Assembly (NCBI GenBank): GCA_037968855.1
Contig: JBBKWH010000076.1
Location: 1-64,000 of the forward strand
Direction of reading: 5' to 3'
Source of the DNA: JBBKWH01 sp037968855
Lineage (GTDB): Bacteria; Pseudomonadota; Gammaproteobacteria; Pseudomonadales; Moraxellaceae
DNA: 64,000 nt
Position numbers and translations under genes: made by a program. This document shows positions 17,579-26,289 of the stretch, piece by piece (position 1 is the first letter of the stretch; each line of letters opens with the position of its first letter). Below the pieces are notes generated by a model. That model was not told the DNA's origin. It did not search any database and worked only from the letters and a program-made list of their open reading frames with translations.

Positions 17579-18220
17579 TTATTTGCTAGCCGCACATGCC
17601 TCTAATGCAGCCACATCACCGGCGACAATTGCAGGCAAGCACGCAGTAATCTGTTCAATGGGCCAATTCCACCATGCCAACCGCTCAAGCACCGCAATCT
17701 GCTGTGGATTAAAACGCTGGCGCATCAACTTGGCCGGATTGCCCCCATAGACGCTATACGGTGGCACATCATTGACCACGGTGGACTTGGCTGCAATGAT
17801 CGCGCCATTGCCAATTTTAACACCGGGCATAATCACCGACTGATAGCCAATCCAGACATCATTACCAATCAGGGTATCGCCACGATAAGACAACTCATCA
17901 CCACTTGGCGCAACGGTTTGCCAGCCCTGTCCAAAGCGATGAAAGGGATAGGTCGAAATACCCGATAAGCGATGATTTGCCCCATTCATCAAAAATACCA
18001 CACCCGATGAAATCGCACAGAACTTACCAATCACCAATCGATCCCCCAAAGCCGGATCGTGATACAACACCTGTCGCTCAAACTGGGCCGAATCGGTTGG
18101 ATCATCATAATAACTATAATCACCCACGTGGATATTCGGGCGCGTGAGGGTGTTATTAATAAAGCAAACCGCTGCTGTCTCAGCGATAGGATGGGTCAGT
18201 TTGGGATCAGGGCCGTTCAT
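17579..18220 (-). CDS. CatB/Vat-type xenobiotic acetyltransferase (hexapeptide family)
   Basis: 213 residues, the standard size of the CatB/Vat group. The left-handed beta-helix appears as hexapeptide turns LIGNDVWIGYQSVIMPG and VKIGNGAIIAAKSTVV, and the catalytic His is in MNGANHRLSGISTYPFHRF; the end has the usual PYSVYGGNPAKLMRQRF. Enzymes of this group O-acetylate chloramphenicol or streptogramin A with acetyl-CoA, but chromosomal relatives may act on other substrates, so resistance is not implied. A strong site (AGAGGAG) precedes the ATG at 18220. The gene is 48 bp downstream of the hemL end on the same strand. No transfer signs were seen around it. Confidence 0.88.
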   Translation of the reverse strand: MNGPDPKLTHPIAETAAVCFINNTLTRPNIHVGDYSYYDDPTDSAQFERQVLYHDPALGDRLVIGKFCAISSGVVFLMNGANHRLSGISTYPFHRFGQGWQTVAPSGDELSYRGDTLIGNDVWIGYQSVIMPGVKIGNGAIIAAKSTVVNDVPPYSVYGGNPAKLMRQRFNPQQIAVLERLAWWNWPIEQITACLPAIVAGDVAALEACAASK

Positions 18221-18268
18221 CGTCGCTCCTCTGGGTTATGGATTAACCACTTATGCCAAATTTTATTG

Positions 18269-19639
18269 TCAGGTCAATGGGTCAAACTGCACGATACCCG
18301 CCTTCATCTCGGTCAGCGTCTGACGCGCGGCGGCCAAGGTATCGTCTAAGTCCGTCTGGGTATGCGCACTAGAGATAAATCCAGCCTCAAATGCTGACGG
18401 TGCAAGATAGATGCCACGCTTTAACATGCCATGAAAAAACTCACGAAACGCCGCCATATCACACTGCGTCATGACCTCATAGCTGCTTAAATCAGTTGCA
18501 TCGGTAAAATACAGTCCAAACATACCGCCAGCTTGTTGCACCTGCATGGCAATACCGACCTCATCGGCAATCGCTTTTAGCCCTTGCAATAAACTTGATA
18601 ACTTAGCGGAGAGCTGGGTATAAAAATCAGGCTGGCTAATCAGGCCCAACATGGTAATACCTGCACGCATGGCCAACGGATTACCCGACAATGTGCCCGC
18701 TTGATACACCCCGCCCAACGGCGCAATACACTGCATAATCTCGCGCTTGCCACCAAATGCACCCACTGGCAAACCCGCACCAATGATCTTGCCCAACGTG
18801 GTCAAATCTGGCGTCACGCCGTAATGCGCCTGCGCGCCACCCAATGCCACCCGAAAACCAGTCATCACCTCATCAAAAATCAACACCGAACCGGCCTTGG
18901 TACACTCATCGCGCAAGGTCTGCAAGAAGCCTTCAATCGGCAAGACCAAGTTCATATTGCCCGCCACAGGCTCGACAATCACACAGGCAATTTGATCTGG
19001 ATACTCAGCAAAACAAGCTTTGACTGCATCAAGATCGTTAAACGGCAAGGTCAAGGTATGCTGGGCCAAATCGGCAGGCACACCCAGCGATGTCGGCACG
19101 CCTAATGTCAACATGCCCGAACCAGCCTTGACCAATAAAGAGTCGGCATGACCGTGATAACAGCCTTCAAACTTAATAATTTTGTCACGACGGGTATAAC
19201 CACGGGCTAGCCGAATGGCGCTCATGCAGGCTTCTGTGCCAGAGCTAGTCATCCGCACCATGTCCATAGACGGCACAATCTCACAAATACGATCCGCTAC
19301 CGTGGTCTCCGATGGCGTTGGCGCACCAAAGCTTAGACCATCCGCTGCCGCTGCCTGTACCGCTGCAATCACGTCAGGATGCGCATGGCCCAAAATCATT
19401 GGCCCCCACGACCCCACATAATCGATATAGCGTTTGCCCTGCGCATCAAACAAATACGCGCCTTTGGCTTTTTGCACAAATACTGGCGTCCCACCTACGC
19501 CTTTAAATGCCCGAACTGGCGAGTTCACCCCACCAGGGATATGTTGGCTAGCCGCATGAAACAGCGCTGCATTTGACAAGTCAGTGGATGGTTCAGCAGA
19601 TAGGTTTATTGCAGAATCGGTTACAGAAGAATCAGTCAT
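18269..19639 (-). CDS. hemL: Glutamate-1-semialdehyde 2,1-aminomutase
   Basis: 456 residues from ATG 19639 (MTDSSVTDSAINL). HemL is a pyridoxal-phosphate enzyme that converts glutamate-1-semialdehyde to 5-aminolevulinate in haem synthesis. Motifs: HIPGGVNSPVRAFKGVGG, VRMTSSGTEACMSAIRLARG, FDEVMTGFR, and the PLP-lysine region TLGKIIGAGLPVGAFGG. The first 25 residues or so, rich in Ser, Thr and Asp, are longer than in E. coli HemL; an internal start is possible but no ATG fits. The CatB-type gene follows it and rlmM diverges from it, 234 bp away. Confidence 0.96.
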   Translation of the reverse strand: MTDSSVTDSAINLSAEPSTDLSNAALFHAASQHIPGGVNSPVRAFKGVGGTPVFVQKAKGAYLFDAQGKRYIDYVGSWGPMILGHAHPDVIAAVQAAAADGLSFGAPTPSETTVADRICEIVPSMDMVRMTSSGTEACMSAIRLARGYTRRDKIIKFEGCYHGHADSLLVKAGSGMLTLGVPTSLGVPADLAQHTLTLPFNDLDAVKACFAEYPDQIACVIVEPVAGNMNLVLPIEGFLQTLRDECTKAGSVLIFDEVMTGFRVALGGAQAHYGVTPDLTTLGKIIGAGLPVGAFGGKREIMQCIAPLGGVYQAGTLSGNPLAMRAGITMLGLISQPDFYTQLSAKLSSLLQGLKAIADEVGIAMQVQQAGGMFGLYFTDATDLSSYEVMTQCDMAAFREFFHGMLKRGIYLAPSAFEAGFISSAHTQTDLDDTLAAARQTLTEMKAGIVQFDPLT

Positions 19640-19873
19640 GGTCAAACACACTCGTTTAAATCGCAATCACAATACCGCCTAGTGTAACGCGCCTCAGACT
19701 GACAATGCAGTGTGTTCAACACTCGACACATCGCGCCAACAGCACCCGTACATCTGGCCACAAGCCATATCACCGCATGCCATCGGTCATGCATCACCAA
19801 CTGCCAGAGTCCATCTTGACGCGTACGATACGTTATACTATGCGCCGTTATCCCATCGAATGAGTCTGTACAC

Positions 19874-20920
19874 ATGTCCGCAACCCCCGATTATGGTTTA
19901 TTGGCCTTGTGTCGCTCAGGATTTGAGGTGGAGTGTGCTGGCGAGCTAGAAAGCTACGCCCGTGACGCAGGTAATGCCGTGTTTGAAAAACAAAGTGGCT
20001 TTGCGCGCTGGATGGGCACAGGCTCACGCTGGCCGACCACACGCGAGTTAATTTTTAGCCGCCAACTGATGCGTTTGGTCAAACCCAACGCCATCAAACT
20101 TGACGAAAAAAACCGCATTGAGACCTTAATGAAGGTGTTGGCCGGTCATCGCTATAGCGCCATTTACTTTGACCATCCCGACACCAACGAAGGCAAATCG
20201 CTACAAAAACTCTTTGATCGACTGCAAAAACCGCTCCTCTCCGCCGCCAACAAAGCAGGCATCCTAGATCGTGAGGTTAAAGCTCGTTTGCATCTGGTGT
20301 TTATTGATGGCACCACTGTTTGGCTAGGTAGCAGTATTGCCGGTCAGACCTTACGCTGGCCAATGGGCGTTCCACGTCTCAGAATGCCCAGTGACGCACC
20401 AAGCCGCTCGACACTCAAACTGGCCGAAGCCTTTGAGTTTTTTATGGATAAAGACGAACAAGCCGAATGGCTACGCGAAGGCTTAACCGCCGTAGATCTA
20501 GGCGCGTGTCCTGGTGGGTGGAGTTATCAGTTGGTCAAACGTGGCTTACAAGTCACTGCCATTGATAACGGCGCGATTGATCCTGCCTTAATGGCAACAG
20601 GCCAAGTAGACCATATCGAAGCAGATGGCTTTGTCTGGCGTCCCAAGCGCAAAGTGCATTGGATCGTCTGTGACATGATCGAAAAACCCGCTCGTGTGGC
20701 GGCCTTAATCGGTGATTGGTTGGCAACTGGTGATGCACAACGCGCCATCTTTAATCTTAAATTACCCATGAAAAAACGCCTTGATGAAGTCGAATACTGC
20801 ACCCATCTGATTGAAACAGCGCTCGAAAAATCAGGCCGAAAACTTGAGCGACTTGAGTTCCGTCAGCTCTATCATGATCGTGAAGAAGTGACTGGCTATG
20901 CAGTGGTCAAACCACAATAA
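19874..20920 (+). CDS. rlmM: 23S rRNA (cytidine-2498-2'-O)-methyltransferase
   Basis: A 348-residue RlmM. An N-terminal THUMP-like part (FEVECAGELESYARDAG, GFARW) is followed by the RrmJ-type Rossmann methyltransferase with SAM motif AVDLGACPGGWSYQLVKRG and the K-D-K-E style catalytic residues (IVCDMIEKPARV, IFNLKLPMKKR, RQLYHDREEVTG). It 2'-O-methylates C2498 of 23S rRNA before ribosome assembly. It stands alone between hemL (divergent) and an outer-membrane protein gene (convergent), with a terminator after it. Confidence 0.96.
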   Translation: MSATPDYGLLALCRSGFEVECAGELESYARDAGNAVFEKQSGFARWMGTGSRWPTTRELIFSRQLMRLVKPNAIKLDEKNRIETLMKVLAGHRYSAIYFDHPDTNEGKSLQKLFDRLQKPLLSAANKAGILDREVKARLHLVFIDGTTVWLGSSIAGQTLRWPMGVPRLRMPSDAPSRSTLKLAEAFEFFMDKDEQAEWLREGLTAVDLGACPGGWSYQLVKRGLQVTAIDNGAIDPALMATGQVDHIEADGFVWRPKRKVHWIVCDMIEKPARVAALIGDWLATGDAQRAIFNLKLPMKKRLDEVEYCTHLIETALEKSGRKLERLEFRQLYHDREEVTGYAVVKPQ

Positions 20921-20936
20921 GTGGATCACAGGCATC

Positions 20937-20965
20937 AAAAAACGGGCTGTATTAGCCCGTTTTTT
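20937..20965. terminator. Bidirectional terminator between rlmM and the outer-membrane gene
   Basis: AAAAAACGGGCT / AGCCCGTTTTT with a 5-nt loop (GTATT), between convergent stops at 20920 and 20978. The CGGGC core repeats that of the terminator at 11047. Confidence 0.93.
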
Positions 20966-20977
20966 AATCTGTATGAC

Positions 20978-21508
20978 TTAGAGTTTGAAGGTCAAACCCA
21001 ATGACAGCAGATCCACATCTTGTTCGATAACGGTATATTCACCTTCAATTGATACTTGTGGAGTCAACGCAAGGCCAGCGCCAACACCAAAGCTTAGGCC
21101 GGTGTCAGAGTTTGATTCTGAGTAAAAACCATTTTTTGAATTGACATCAACTTTTTCGCTGATCAGACCAATTTTTGCTTTTAATGACAAACCGTTATAA
21201 AGGCTTGGATAAAAACGATATGCACCATAGATACCAAAGTTGCTGATATCATAGTCGCCAACAACGACGCCTTGATAGCTAACGTCATTACCACTAGAAG
21301 TATTATATTCAGCCTCTACAGATAGACCTGATCCAAAATCGTAACCACCATAGACGCCAAAAGATGTGCCGTCATCGAAATTAACATCAGAATCATCAAC
21401 CATATATGAGCCAACTTTGGCACCCAAATATGGGCCAACTGGCGCGGCATAGGCAACACCGGACAACAAGCTGGTGGCAACCACAGCAGACAACAGAACT
21501 TTTTGCAT
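20978..21508 (-). CDS. Small outer-membrane beta-barrel protein
   Basis: 176 residues from ATG 21508 (MQKVLLSAVVATSLLSGVAY); a GTG three codons upstream is also possible. A signal peptide is cleaved around AYA-APVGPYLGAK. The mature part alternates amphipathic strands and turns (GPYLGAKVGSY, FGVYGGYDFGSGLSVEAEYN, FGIYGAYRF, SLKAKIGLISE, SFGVGAGLALTPQVSIEGEY) and ends with LSLGLTFKL, a terminal aromatic-leucine strand recognised by the Bam machine. This matches the OmpA-like/OmpW-like eight-stranded barrel class; there is no peptidoglycan-binding domain. Specific function is unknown. Confidence 0.82.
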   Translation of the reverse strand: MQKVLLSAVVATSLLSGVAYAAPVGPYLGAKVGSYMVDDSDVNFDDGTSFGVYGGYDFGSGLSVEAEYNTSSGNDVSYQGVVVGDYDISNFGIYGAYRFYPSLYNGLSLKAKIGLISEKVDVNSKNGFYSESNSDTGLSFGVGAGLALTPQVSIEGEYTVIEQDVDLLSLGLTFKL

Positions 21509-21670
21509 ACGTTTCACTCATCAAAAGATGTAATCACATCACTCCGGACATGTTTTTTGAATCGAACATTAGAATTGGTCCGGCGTCAATTCTGGCCAGA
21601 CTGTAACAAAATATTAAACCGAAAAATGTGATGCAGTTGGCATTAATTCTTTGATTTGGTCACACAATTG

Positions 21671-21862
21671 TCATGCTGATGGGCTAACTTTTTTGGCAAT
21701 AAAACACAGTGCATGCCAGATAACCATTGGCACTAACCAAAAAATAAACAGCACCAGATAAAGCTGCTCCCAACGATCAACCTCATGAGCAAAGCGCTCA
21801 TCTTCGTTAATCGTGGCGTGATTCGATTCGCTAATTGGTAGGGTTGATGATGGTGTGCTCAT
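21671..21862 (-). CDS. Small single-span membrane protein of unknown function
   Basis: 63 residues. The first 30 are polar and acidic (ISESNHATINEDERFAHEVD), then one hydrophobic segment (about 34-55, YLVLFIFWLVPMVIWHALCF) and a short basic end (IAKKVSPSA). GGGAGAG lies upstream of the ATG at 21862, supporting translation. No family recognised. It is followed by no clear terminator and is separated from DUF2726 upstream on the same strand by 154 bp. Confidence 0.6.
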   Translation of the reverse strand: MSTPSSTLPISESNHATINEDERFAHEVDRWEQLYLVLFIFWLVPMVIWHALCFIAKKVSPSA

Positions 21863-21973
21863 AATATCGCTCTCCCGTGTTGATCATTCGCATCCTGCGA
21901 GCATACAAATATTGCATCTTTATAGTGCAATGTTTGCTTCAATTGATCCTACGAGATTTAGTCATGCAAAAGT

Positions 21974-22020
21974 GTGACCAATGACGACAATTTGGTTATT
22001 TTATCGTCGCCTTTGGTCAC
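21974..22020. repeat. Long imperfect inverted repeat at the DUF2726 gene end
   Basis: GTGACCAATGACGAC (21974-21988) and GTCGCCTTTGGTCAC (22006-22020) pair at 13 of 15 positions around a 17-nt loop. The right arm overlaps the stop codon of the minus-strand gene. No strong T run follows on either strand. Confidence 0.6.
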
Positions 22021-22556
22021 CTCATCGACGAAGACTGACGAATGACATGATGAATCTGTTCTCGAATCTGATTGACATCAGGCATTTTACGGCCATCAAA
22101 TCGAATCATAGCCAATCCGGCACTACGGATTGCCTTGTCTTTTTTGGCATCTGCACGACGACGCTCAGGCCGATCATGGGTCCAATCGTCTAGCTCAATC
22201 ACTGCCAGCACTTGTTGAGCATTGGGATGCACCAATACATAATCGGCGCTCATGCGATTGATACGATTAAACCAGAATTTTTGATCTTGCTCATCGGTAC
22301 AACTGACCAACCGAGACAATTGCACTTGAGCAAAAATCAAACAGTTTGGCATAGCCTCTTGTAAACGCGCAAAAAAACGCACTTCGCTATCGGTCATAAA
22401 TGGCATGGGTGCAAAGGGCCAGACGGCCAAATCATCACCTCGTACTGGTTTTGGATCTTGTGGCTTTTCGGGACGCTGACGTCCTGATAAAACAAATAAT
22501 GCAGCAATCGCAAGCAGTGCGATTAGGGTGTAGGTGGTTGCCAATTCGAAACCCAA
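22017..22556 (-). CDS. DUF2726-domain protein with N-terminal membrane anchor
   Basis: About 179 residues. A hydrophobic segment near residues 7-24 (TYTLIALLAIAALFVLSG) is followed by the DUF2726 domain: FMTDSEVRFFARLQEAMPNC, the strand VLAVIELDDWTHDRPERRRA, then KDKAIRSAGLAMIRFD. The E-x-D-D-x-S/T-H...R..D..K pattern resembles a restriction-endonuclease-like fold, which is why the family is suspected to process nucleic acid; activity is unproven. The start is uncertain: TTG 22556 lies almost on top of an AGGAG, and TTG 22544 is the next choice. It overlaps the end of the SPOR gene, so it is probably the last gene of the trpA-accD-folC-SPOR chain. Confidence 0.75.
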   Translation of the reverse strand: MGFELATTYTLIALLAIAALFVLSGRQRPEKPQDPKPVRGDDLAVWPFAPMPFMTDSEVRFFARLQEAMPNCLIFAQVQLSRLVSCTDEQDQKFWFNRINRMSADYVLVHPNAQQVLAVIELDDWTHDRPERRRADAKKDKAIRSAGLAMIRFDGRKMPDVNQIREQIHHVIRQSSSMR

Positions 22557-24079
22557 GCTCCTGTAATGTTCAGGCTAGAATCCTGATTAATCTGGTTTTT
22601 GAGTGCAGTTGCTGCGGTTTTGCCTTTTTCTGGCCCAACCAACACCCGCACACCTTTTGTGGTGTTGCTGGTGGCGACCTTATAGCCTTTGGCACGTAAG
22701 CGAGCCACCACACGGTCAGCACCAGCTTGATCAGGTGCCATCGCCACTTGCACCATCCACGGCTGAGTGTCTGCTTCTAATATGGCTCGCGCTCGTGCGG
22801 CCTCTAGTTGCTTTTGACGCTCTACACTACTGCTAGCCACACTGACTTCTGCTTTAGCAGCCTGTTTTTCTTCAAGTTTCTTTAGCTCTTCTGCCAGTTT
22901 TTCGGCCTCTAATCGGGCTTTTTCGGCACGTTTGCGTAGCGCTTCGGCCTCGTCCGTTTGTTTTTTGCGGGCTTGCTCTGCTGTTTTTTCACGTTCTGCT
23001 GCATCTGCTTTGGCTTTCTTTTCGGCATCTAGACGTGCTTGTGCTGCGTCTTTTTCTCGCTTGGCAGCCTCAGCTTTGGCTTTTTTCTCTGCGGCAACTC
23101 GTGCAGTTTCAGCATCTTTTGCATCCTGTTCGGCTTTAAGCTTGGCTGCTTTGGCCTCTTGTTCAGCTTTGAGCTTAGCAGCCTTGGCATCTTTTTCAGC
23201 CTTTAGCTTGGCTTCTTTGTCCGCTTTTTCTTTGGCGACAATGGCTGCTTTACGATCCGCTTCGGCTTGCTTGGCGGCATCGGCTTGACGTTTTTCTTCA
23301 GCCTTGCGTTCAGCTTCAGCTTTACGCTTTTGTTCGGCACGTTGCTCGGCTTCTTCGCGGGCTTGTTGTTTGGCTCGCTCGGCTTCGGCTTTTTCGAGTG
23401 CTAAGCGCTCGCCACGTGCTGTTTCTGCACGGGCTTTGGCTTCGTCTGCATTATCGTTGGCCTCATCACGTTGGGCCTTGGCCTCTAGCGCCAAACGACG
23501 GGCTTTTTCTTCTTGCTGCGCACGCTCTTTTTGCGCTTGCTGAATCTTTAACATCTCATTACTGATGGTATCGTCTGCCATTTCTGGCGCGGCTGGATCA
23601 GTCGAGCGTAGCTGTGCATCAACACGGGCTTGCTTGGCAGCGAGGCGAGCGGCTTGTTCTTCGGCGGCACGTCTTGCGGCATCGGCTTCGGCGGCTTGTT
23701 GCCGAGCCAAAAACTCAGCGGTTTGTGCTTCTTGTTCGGCCACACGCTTGGCTCTTGCTGCGCGCTGTGCTTCTAGCAAACGTTGCTCTGTTTCGACATC
23801 CATAGTCAGGGGACGTAGATGCACTTCGCGGTTTTCATCTTCCGGATTATCGCCGTTTTCAGCAGTGTTGGAGGTAGCAAAAGGATTGTCTGCGACACCT
23901 GCCGTCGCATCATTTTTTGAGGCGGTGTTTGTCTCGCCTTTGACTGCGTTTGCAATCTGGCTAGCAGTACCAGACATTAAGGCGTTTTGCCCCTCGCCCT
24001 GAAACAGCAATGCACCAAGCAGCAAACCGCCGCCCAATAAGACTACGCCACCCATCCAACGCTGTTGATTATTGCTCAT
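22523..24079 (-). CDS. SPOR-domain cell-division protein with long coiled coil
   Basis: 518 residues. One N-terminal transmembrane segment (about 9-26, GGVVLLGGGLLLGALLF), a short acidic linker, then roughly residues 85-430 of Ala/Lys/Glu/Arg-rich sequence with repeats such as AKAAKLKAEQEAKAAKLKAE, an extended TolA-like coiled coil. The C-terminal 80 residues form the SPOR domain (PWMVQVAMAPDQAGADRVVA, VLVGPEKGKTAATALKNQI). SPOR domains bind denuded peptidoglycan at the septum, so a DedD/FtsN-like division role is likely, with the coil spanning the periplasm. It overlaps folC by 11 bp and DUF2726 by about 34 bp. The composition produces long antisense open frames, which are not genes. Confidence 0.88.
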   Translation of the reverse strand: MSNNQQRWMGGVVLLGGGLLLGALLFQGEGQNALMSGTASQIANAVKGETNTASKNDATAGVADNPFATSNTAENGDNPEDENREVHLRPLTMDVETEQRLLEAQRAARAKRVAEQEAQTAEFLARQQAAEADAARRAAEEQAARLAAKQARVDAQLRSTDPAAPEMADDTISNEMLKIQQAQKERAQQEEKARRLALEAKAQRDEANDNADEAKARAETARGERLALEKAEAERAKQQAREEAEQRAEQKRKAEAERKAEEKRQADAAKQAEADRKAAIVAKEKADKEAKLKAEKDAKAAKLKAEQEAKAAKLKAEQDAKDAETARVAAEKKAKAEAAKREKDAAQARLDAEKKAKADAAEREKTAEQARKKQTDEAEALRKRAEKARLEAEKLAEELKKLEEKQAAKAEVSVASSSVERQKQLEAARARAILEADTQPWMVQVAMAPDQAGADRVVARLRAKGYKVATSNTTKGVRVLVGPEKGKTAATALKNQINQDSSLNITGAWVSNWQPPTP

Positions 24080-25355
24080 GCTGCGTTATGGCCTCCCAGA
24101 CCGTCTCTAGCGCATAAAATGACCCACAGACGACGATCAAATCATCGCGTTGACTCTGTTGTATCGCGCCATGTAATGCATGCTTTAATGTTGCATAACT
24201 GCTCTGTGCATACGGCAGTACAGCCTGCTGTAACCGTGCCAATGATGCAGCACGCGGCACAGTCAATGCCGCAAGATGCCAATGGTCGACATCTGCCGCA
24301 GCCATTTGCACCACACCCTCAATATCTTTGTCATCTAACATCGAAAACACCAGATGAATCTTGGCCGTTTCACGCTGATGCTGGGTTTTCCATTGGCCAA
24401 TTTGCTGCCACAAAAAACGCATGCCGTGCACATTGTGCGCAACATCCAAAATCACATCACGATCATGCCATAGTCGATGCTCAAAACGTCCTGCAATATG
24501 GGCAGATGTCATCCCTATCGCAATAGCCTGCACCGATACTGCAATCGGGCCGACTAACACCGCCGTAATCGCACTGGCCACATTGACTGCTGCCAATTGT
24601 GGTACTGGCAGGCGCAACGTGCATGCTGGAGCCGCATAGTACAACCCTTGTGCATCTAAGGTCGCCAAAAAATCTTGACCGGCACAAATCAAGCGACAGC
24701 CTAGGTCGCGTGCGCGCTGATCGATCATGGCTGGTCGTTCAGTTGGATCGCCCCAGACCACCGGAATGCCTGTTCGCATGATGCCGGCTTTTTCAAACGC
24801 GATTTTTTCGATGGTATCGCCAAGCCAGTCGGTGTGATCCAAACCAATATTAGTAATCACCGCCACATTCGGGTCGATCAGATTGACTGCATCCAAACGC
24901 CCACCTAAACCAACCTCTAGTACCCACACATCACACTGCTGTTGGGCAAAAATCACAAAGGCCGCCAGCGTGGTGGCCTCAAAAAAGGATAAGGGCAAAT
25001 CACAAGCCACCCGTGCCGCTTCGACTTGCTCAAAGGCGGCAATCAATAAGGCATCATTGACCGGCTGACCGTCAATGCGAACGCGCTCGTTAAAGTGGGT
25101 AATATGCGGCGATTGATACAGGCCAACGCGCTGACCAGCAGCTTGATAAATCGCCGAGATAATCGTGGTGGTCGAGCCTTTGCCATTGGTTCCCGCCACC
25201 GTTACCACATGGCCCGTCGGTGCCAACAGCTGTAGATACTCCGCCACCGGCCGAATGCGCTCTAAACCTAGATCAATGGCAGTGACGTGGATGCTGCTCC
25301 AGTAGTCCAACCACTCGGTCAGTTTGGCCTGCGCCTGTGGGACAGCCACAGTCAT
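24069..25355 (-). CDS. folC: Bifunctional dihydrofolate/folylpolyglutamate synthase
   Basis: A 428-residue Mur-ligase family protein. P-loop VAGTNGKGSTTTIISAIY, DLPLSFFEATTLAAF, EVGLGGRLDAVN and the central NIGLDHTDWLG are all present, then the C-terminal ligase part with DVAHNVHGM. It adds glutamate to dihydropteroate and then chains glutamates on folates in the cytosol. It overlaps the accD stop by 4 bp (ATGA type) and the SPOR gene by 11 bp; the accD-folC-SPOR order is common in gammaproteobacteria. Normal length, no defect seen. Confidence 0.96.
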   Translation of the reverse strand: MTVAVPQAQAKLTEWLDYWSSIHVTAIDLGLERIRPVAEYLQLLAPTGHVVTVAGTNGKGSTTTIISAIYQAAGQRVGLYQSPHITHFNERVRIDGQPVNDALLIAAFEQVEAARVACDLPLSFFEATTLAAFVIFAQQQCDVWVLEVGLGGRLDAVNLIDPNVAVITNIGLDHTDWLGDTIEKIAFEKAGIMRTGIPVVWGDPTERPAMIDQRARDLGCRLICAGQDFLATLDAQGLYYAAPACTLRLPVPQLAAVNVASAITAVLVGPIAVSVQAIAIGMTSAHIAGRFEHRLWHDRDVILDVAHNVHGMRFLWQQIGQWKTQHQRETAKIHLVFSMLDDKDIEGVVQMAAADVDHWHLAALTVPRAASLARLQQAVLPYAQSSYATLKHALHGAIQQSQRDDLIVVCGSFYALETVWEAITQHEQ

Positions 25356-26272
25356 GGCAAGTTCAGCAATTTGGCCAATAGACGCTCAATGGTGTCTTTG
25401 ATGGCGTGACGATGCACAATCTGATCAATCACCCCATGATCAAGTAAGTATTCGGCGCGTTGGAATGGCTCATCCAATACCTCACGCACGGTTTGCTCAA
25501 TCACTCGCTTACCGGCAAAACCAATCATGGCTTTTGGCTCGGCAAGATGAATATCACCCAGCATGGCCAGCGATGCAGTGACCCCGCCATAGACCGGATG
25601 AGTCAGCACCACGATATAAGGCAAATGCGCCTGCTTTAAGCGCTGAATGGCTGCGGCGGTACGGGCCATTTGCATCAATGAGATCAAGCCTTCTTGCATC
25701 CGCGCACCACCAGATGCCGCAAAGCACACCAATGGCTGACGATGTGCAAGGGCGGTTTCGCAGGCCAGTACAAAGCGATCACCGACCACCGATCCCATGG
25801 AGCCGCCCATAAAATCAAACTCAAAGGCACAGGCCACCAAGTCAATCGAACCAACACGACCCTGCATCACGATCAGTGCTTCGCTTTCGCCGGTTTGTTG
25901 TTGCGCTTTGACCACACGCTTAGGGTACGGTTGGCTATCGACAAAGCCTAATGGATCAGTGGTGACAAACTGCTGCCCCAGTTCGACCACCACATGATCA
26001 AACACGCTATGCAACCGATCACGGGCTTTAAACTTGAGATGTTCATCACACTCAGGACACACGTACAGATTAAACGCCATCGCAGTACGAGTAATGACCG
26101 AATGGCAGACCGGACACTCAATGGTTGGCTCAGTTTGTAAGGCTGTGGGCGACATGGGTGCTTCGCGCACCGCAATACTTGGAACGGGACGGGCTAACCA
26201 ATTCGACGGCTCGACAGTAGCAATCGGTGCTGCAACGGCGGCATCTATAGATGTTGACGATTCATCAGACAT
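25352..26272 (-). CDS. accD: Acetyl-CoA carboxylase carboxyltransferase beta subunit
   Basis: 306 residues from ATG 26272, which has AAGGGG 8 bp upstream; an ATG at 26293 overlapping the trpA stop is the alternative. The zinc ribbon is CPVCHS...YVCPEC, and the crotonase-fold core has FMGGSMGSVVGDRF, FAASGGARMQEGLISLMQMA and IGFAGKRVIEQTVRE. With AccA it transfers the carboxyl group from biotin to acetyl-CoA, making malonyl-CoA. An N-terminal stretch of about 45 residues rich in Ala, Ser and Pro precedes the zinc ribbon, longer than in E. coli. It sits between trpA and folC, both same strand and overlapping or nearly so. Confidence 0.96.
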   Translation of the reverse strand: MSDESSTSIDAAVAAPIATVEPSNWLARPVPSIAVREAPMSPTALQTEPTIECPVCHSVITRTAMAFNLYVCPECDEHLKFKARDRLHSVFDHVVVELGQQFVTTDPLGFVDSQPYPKRVVKAQQQTGESEALIVMQGRVGSIDLVACAFEFDFMGGSMGSVVGDRFVLACETALAHRQPLVCFAASGGARMQEGLISLMQMARTAAAIQRLKQAHLPYIVVLTHPVYGGVTASLAMLGDIHLAEPKAMIGFAGKRVIEQTVREVLDEPFQRAEYLLDHGVIDQIVHRHAIKDTIERLLAKLLNLP

Positions 26273-26289
26273 GGTATTGACCCCTTCGC

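Noticed and set aside
17579..18220. Acquired chloramphenicol resistance gene
   Set aside because: The CatB/Vat family includes many chromosomal enzymes; there are no integron, transposon or composition signs next to it.
22932..24002. Long plus-strand open frames opposite the SPOR gene
   Set aside because: They are Ala/Ser-rich mirror frames caused by the repetitive Ala/Lys coding sequence; no start signals or family match.
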